Origin: Himantopus leucocephalus
Taxonomy: Eukaryota; Chordata; Aves; Charadriiformes; Recurvirostridae
DNA length: 64,000 bases
Assembly (NCBI GenBank): GCA_003993805.1
Contig: RSEF01000001.1
Span: forward strand, 183,467,847 to 183,531,846
Direction of reading: 5' to 3'
Part shown: positions 61,843 to 64,000 of the stretch, piece after piece
How positions within the stretch are numbered: the stretch's first letter is position 1
Layout of the letters: each line of letters starts with the position of its first letter
Program-made: the position numbers and the translations under genes
The notes under the pieces: model-generated
What the model saw: only the letters and a program-made list of their open reading frames with translations
Told to the model about the DNA's origin: nothing
Databases searched by the model: none

Positions 61843-64000
61843 CTACTTGTGAATTTGCATTAAATAATAATTCTCTAATTTGGTACCTATACATACCCTT
61901 TTGATTATTTTTCCGTTCAGGTTTAGCTAAAGCACATAATACCCTAACTGTATACAATGTTTTAAATACTGCATTCAGAGCCACAGGCGCTGCCCTGAGA
62001 ATCTGTCCTTTCCACTCTGAGGCAAAAAAAAGAAAATGTGTCACGTCAGTCTCCTTAACTGTTCTACTGTTTTTATCCTGTGGATTTTACGTAGGTAAAA
62101 TTCTACATTGTGTGGGGTTTGTGGCGGGGGTGGTGGGTTTGTTGTGGGTTTTTTTGAGTTAAGTTTTCATAATGTGCGCACAGGAACCTCTATGGAAATG
62201 TTTTGCCTCAGAAAGTTGGTACATGAAGTGGCTGATGAAATAGAATGGACCAAATTAGATCAATGGGTCAAATTGATATTGAAAGTAAAAGAGCACAGTT
62301 CTATTGCTTTCAATGAAATTCAATGATATTCAGGATTATAGCACAGCACCATAATATAAAGAGATCTTATGTGATATACCATACCTGGCAACTGTGAAAC
62401 TGACAGAATAAATGACAAAATCTGTCTGCACAAAGTATGTCTTCTTCAGTGAGCTGCTGCATTGATTATAAAAGCTGCTGGAACTTGTAACTTGTTCAAT
62501 ATAAGTAATGTACATGCAAGCAGCTGATGCATGAGTAATTTACATGAATCAGGTCTCTTCACTGCTACACTTCAGCTAATAATGAAAATGCACAAGTTGT
62601 TTGGCACAGCAGAAAGCTCCCTTAGCTGCGGAAAAGCCGTTGGGTCCCACTATTCACAGTATTTGATCTTAAAACACTAGAGGGCTGCACACCTTGAAAG
62701 ATCTGTACAATTCCATCCTGTTATGCAAGCTGGCTTTCATACTCTCTGCTGTCTAAAGAGATTTCCAATTTTGCTTTTCTGTAGTGTCGCCTCCCCCCGC
62801 TCCCGTTCTGCAATGGCAGAGGCAGCGTTACTGCAACTCTCTCAGCTTCAGTTGTACCCGCAATGGGACAGTAAACAGTCTTTTTTTCTAGAATTTTCTT
62901 CCTTTTAAAATAAGCATATTGTGGTGCCCTATAACACTATCCTCACTCACCCTGAATTTATTTATTTCAGGCTCAATTCTGAAGTCACATAAGTGACAAA
63001 ATAAGACTCACACAATGAGAATAAACAGTATCAGCACAGGGGAACTTCAATTTCTGTTTTGTGTATGAGACTGATTGATTGAACTAAGTGAAGCTTCCTG
63101 TTGTAGCAACAGATTATTCATTGGGATAAACTGTCCTTTGTCTCACCTTTGCTGGTGTAGAAGTGAGAATAAAATAACTGAGTAAAGGACTGCAAATATG
63201 CCCCCCTCTTTTTTTCTCCCTCCTCAGTAAAGGGAAGGAATAGTCAGGCCAAGGGAAGTTGCACATTTCAAATTTGCTTTGCACCAGCTTTCAGGATTTA
63301 TCACATATTTTGTAGCCACTTCTGTGCTTTTTGGCTCCTAGTCATAAGAATGCATGAGCACTTTGAGGGAAAAAGGCCATGTGGCTTGTAAATAAAATAT
63401 ACATGCAGCTCCCTAGTTGCAGGGAAGAGTTTGAAAATATCACCCAGGTGGACTCAAAGTGTTCTAAAACCAAAAGGCAAACAAAATAAATATGAACTTG
63501 GCTATTTTTATACACTGAATGCTCTCTGAGAAGTCTGGAGTGCTTGAGGTTGTCACTGTTTGTTTTTCTTGCCAGCAGACTACTGAATTGTGATCTCTGC
63601 TTTGCCTGAGGAAGGTAAAGACAAATTAAAGTCGCTGAGTCTGTCTGCAGTGGGTCACCTTGAAAGGGGCAACCCTTAAAGAAACTAGTTCTCTCTGGGA
63701 GATGGTTTCTGAGAAAGAAAACAATATATATACGGCTTAAGACTCAGGAAGACAAAACAAAAATATATTTGAGAAGATAAGCATATAAAGAAGGTATTTT
63801 CTGGGTAAAAAAATACCTATGATCAGATAAATATGAGGAGAAGGCATGCAGTTACACAGCTATCGACTTGGGTGAAGATATGCTCCAGCAGTTTATTTTA
63901 TTCATACTGAAGTGAAGGAAGTTAGTTATGCACACTGACTAAAACCAGTCCAAGAGCACAGTTTAGATAGGAGAGAGGTGGGGAAAAATACAGCTTTACA
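61843..64000. other. Non-coding interval to window end
   Basis: No gene can be supported. A G-rich tract lies at 62114-62148. A stretch at about 62440-62660 with several homeodomain-like words is a weak conserved-element candidate. The remainder is ordinary AT-rich sequence. Confidence 0.55.
62114..62148 (+). other. Candidate relaxed G-quadruplex
   Basis: Four G-tracts on the plus strand: GGGG (62114), GGGGG (62126), GGG (62135) and GGG (62146). Loops of 8, 4 and 8 bases are slightly longer than the strict 7-base limit, so stability is uncertain. Confidence 0.5.

Noticed and set aside
1..64000. CRISPR arrays, bacterial operons, tRNA or rRNA genes
   Set aside because: No spaced direct repeats, no operon-like coding density, and no tRNA- or rRNA-like sequence was seen on either strand; the DNA is clearly vertebrate.

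Overview
This window is vertebrate, almost certainly bird, nuclear DNA with no protein-coding gene I can defend. It is AT-rich, every open frame is short (longest about 160 codons, inside a retroviral LTR), and none resembles a known protein except the conserved pieces of dead LINE elements. The bird call rests on a CR1 LINE 3' end that stops in the typical avian terminal repeat (13345-13484), a second CR1 3' fragment on the minus strand (37138-37413), and an LTR of a type common in bird genomes (about 51023-51820). The window is best read as a gene desert or the inside of a very large intron.

Layout: 1-13 kb is plain AT-rich sequence with one N-joined local duplication (1124-1420) and an old MIR3-like SINE relic (10816-10950). 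13-37 kb contains the CR1 fragment, several ancient MIR-like SINE relics (about 19.5, 21.8, 24.3, 26.0, 28.8 and 31.5 kb) and a 100-N gap (23628-23727). 37-39.7 kb holds a (GAGGA)n microsatellite fused to a minus-strand CR1, followed by about 1.6 kb of heavily decayed CR1/L3-type LINE whose reverse-transcriptase frame can still be read in pieces. 39.7-50.8 kb is AT-rich with a ladder of N-joined duplications at 49.6-49.9 kb and a second 100-N gap (50867-50966). 51.0-51.8 kb is the GC-richer solo LTR. 55.98-56.29 kb is a small GC-rich island with two strong minus-strand splice-donor-like sites. 57.0-58.5 kb has the texture of a conserved regulatory block and contains inverted repeats and a possible co-opted MIR. 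61.5-61.8 kb is another N-joined duplication.

The assembly leaves its own marks: nine single Ns and two 100-N gaps. At least five of the single Ns either follow or separate near-identical copies of the flanking sequence, so these are most likely unmerged contig ends rather than real tandem repeats. I found no novel coding system, RNA gene or CRISPR. The parts most worth checking are the 57.0-58.5 kb block, the 56 kb GC-rich island and the false-duplication pattern.
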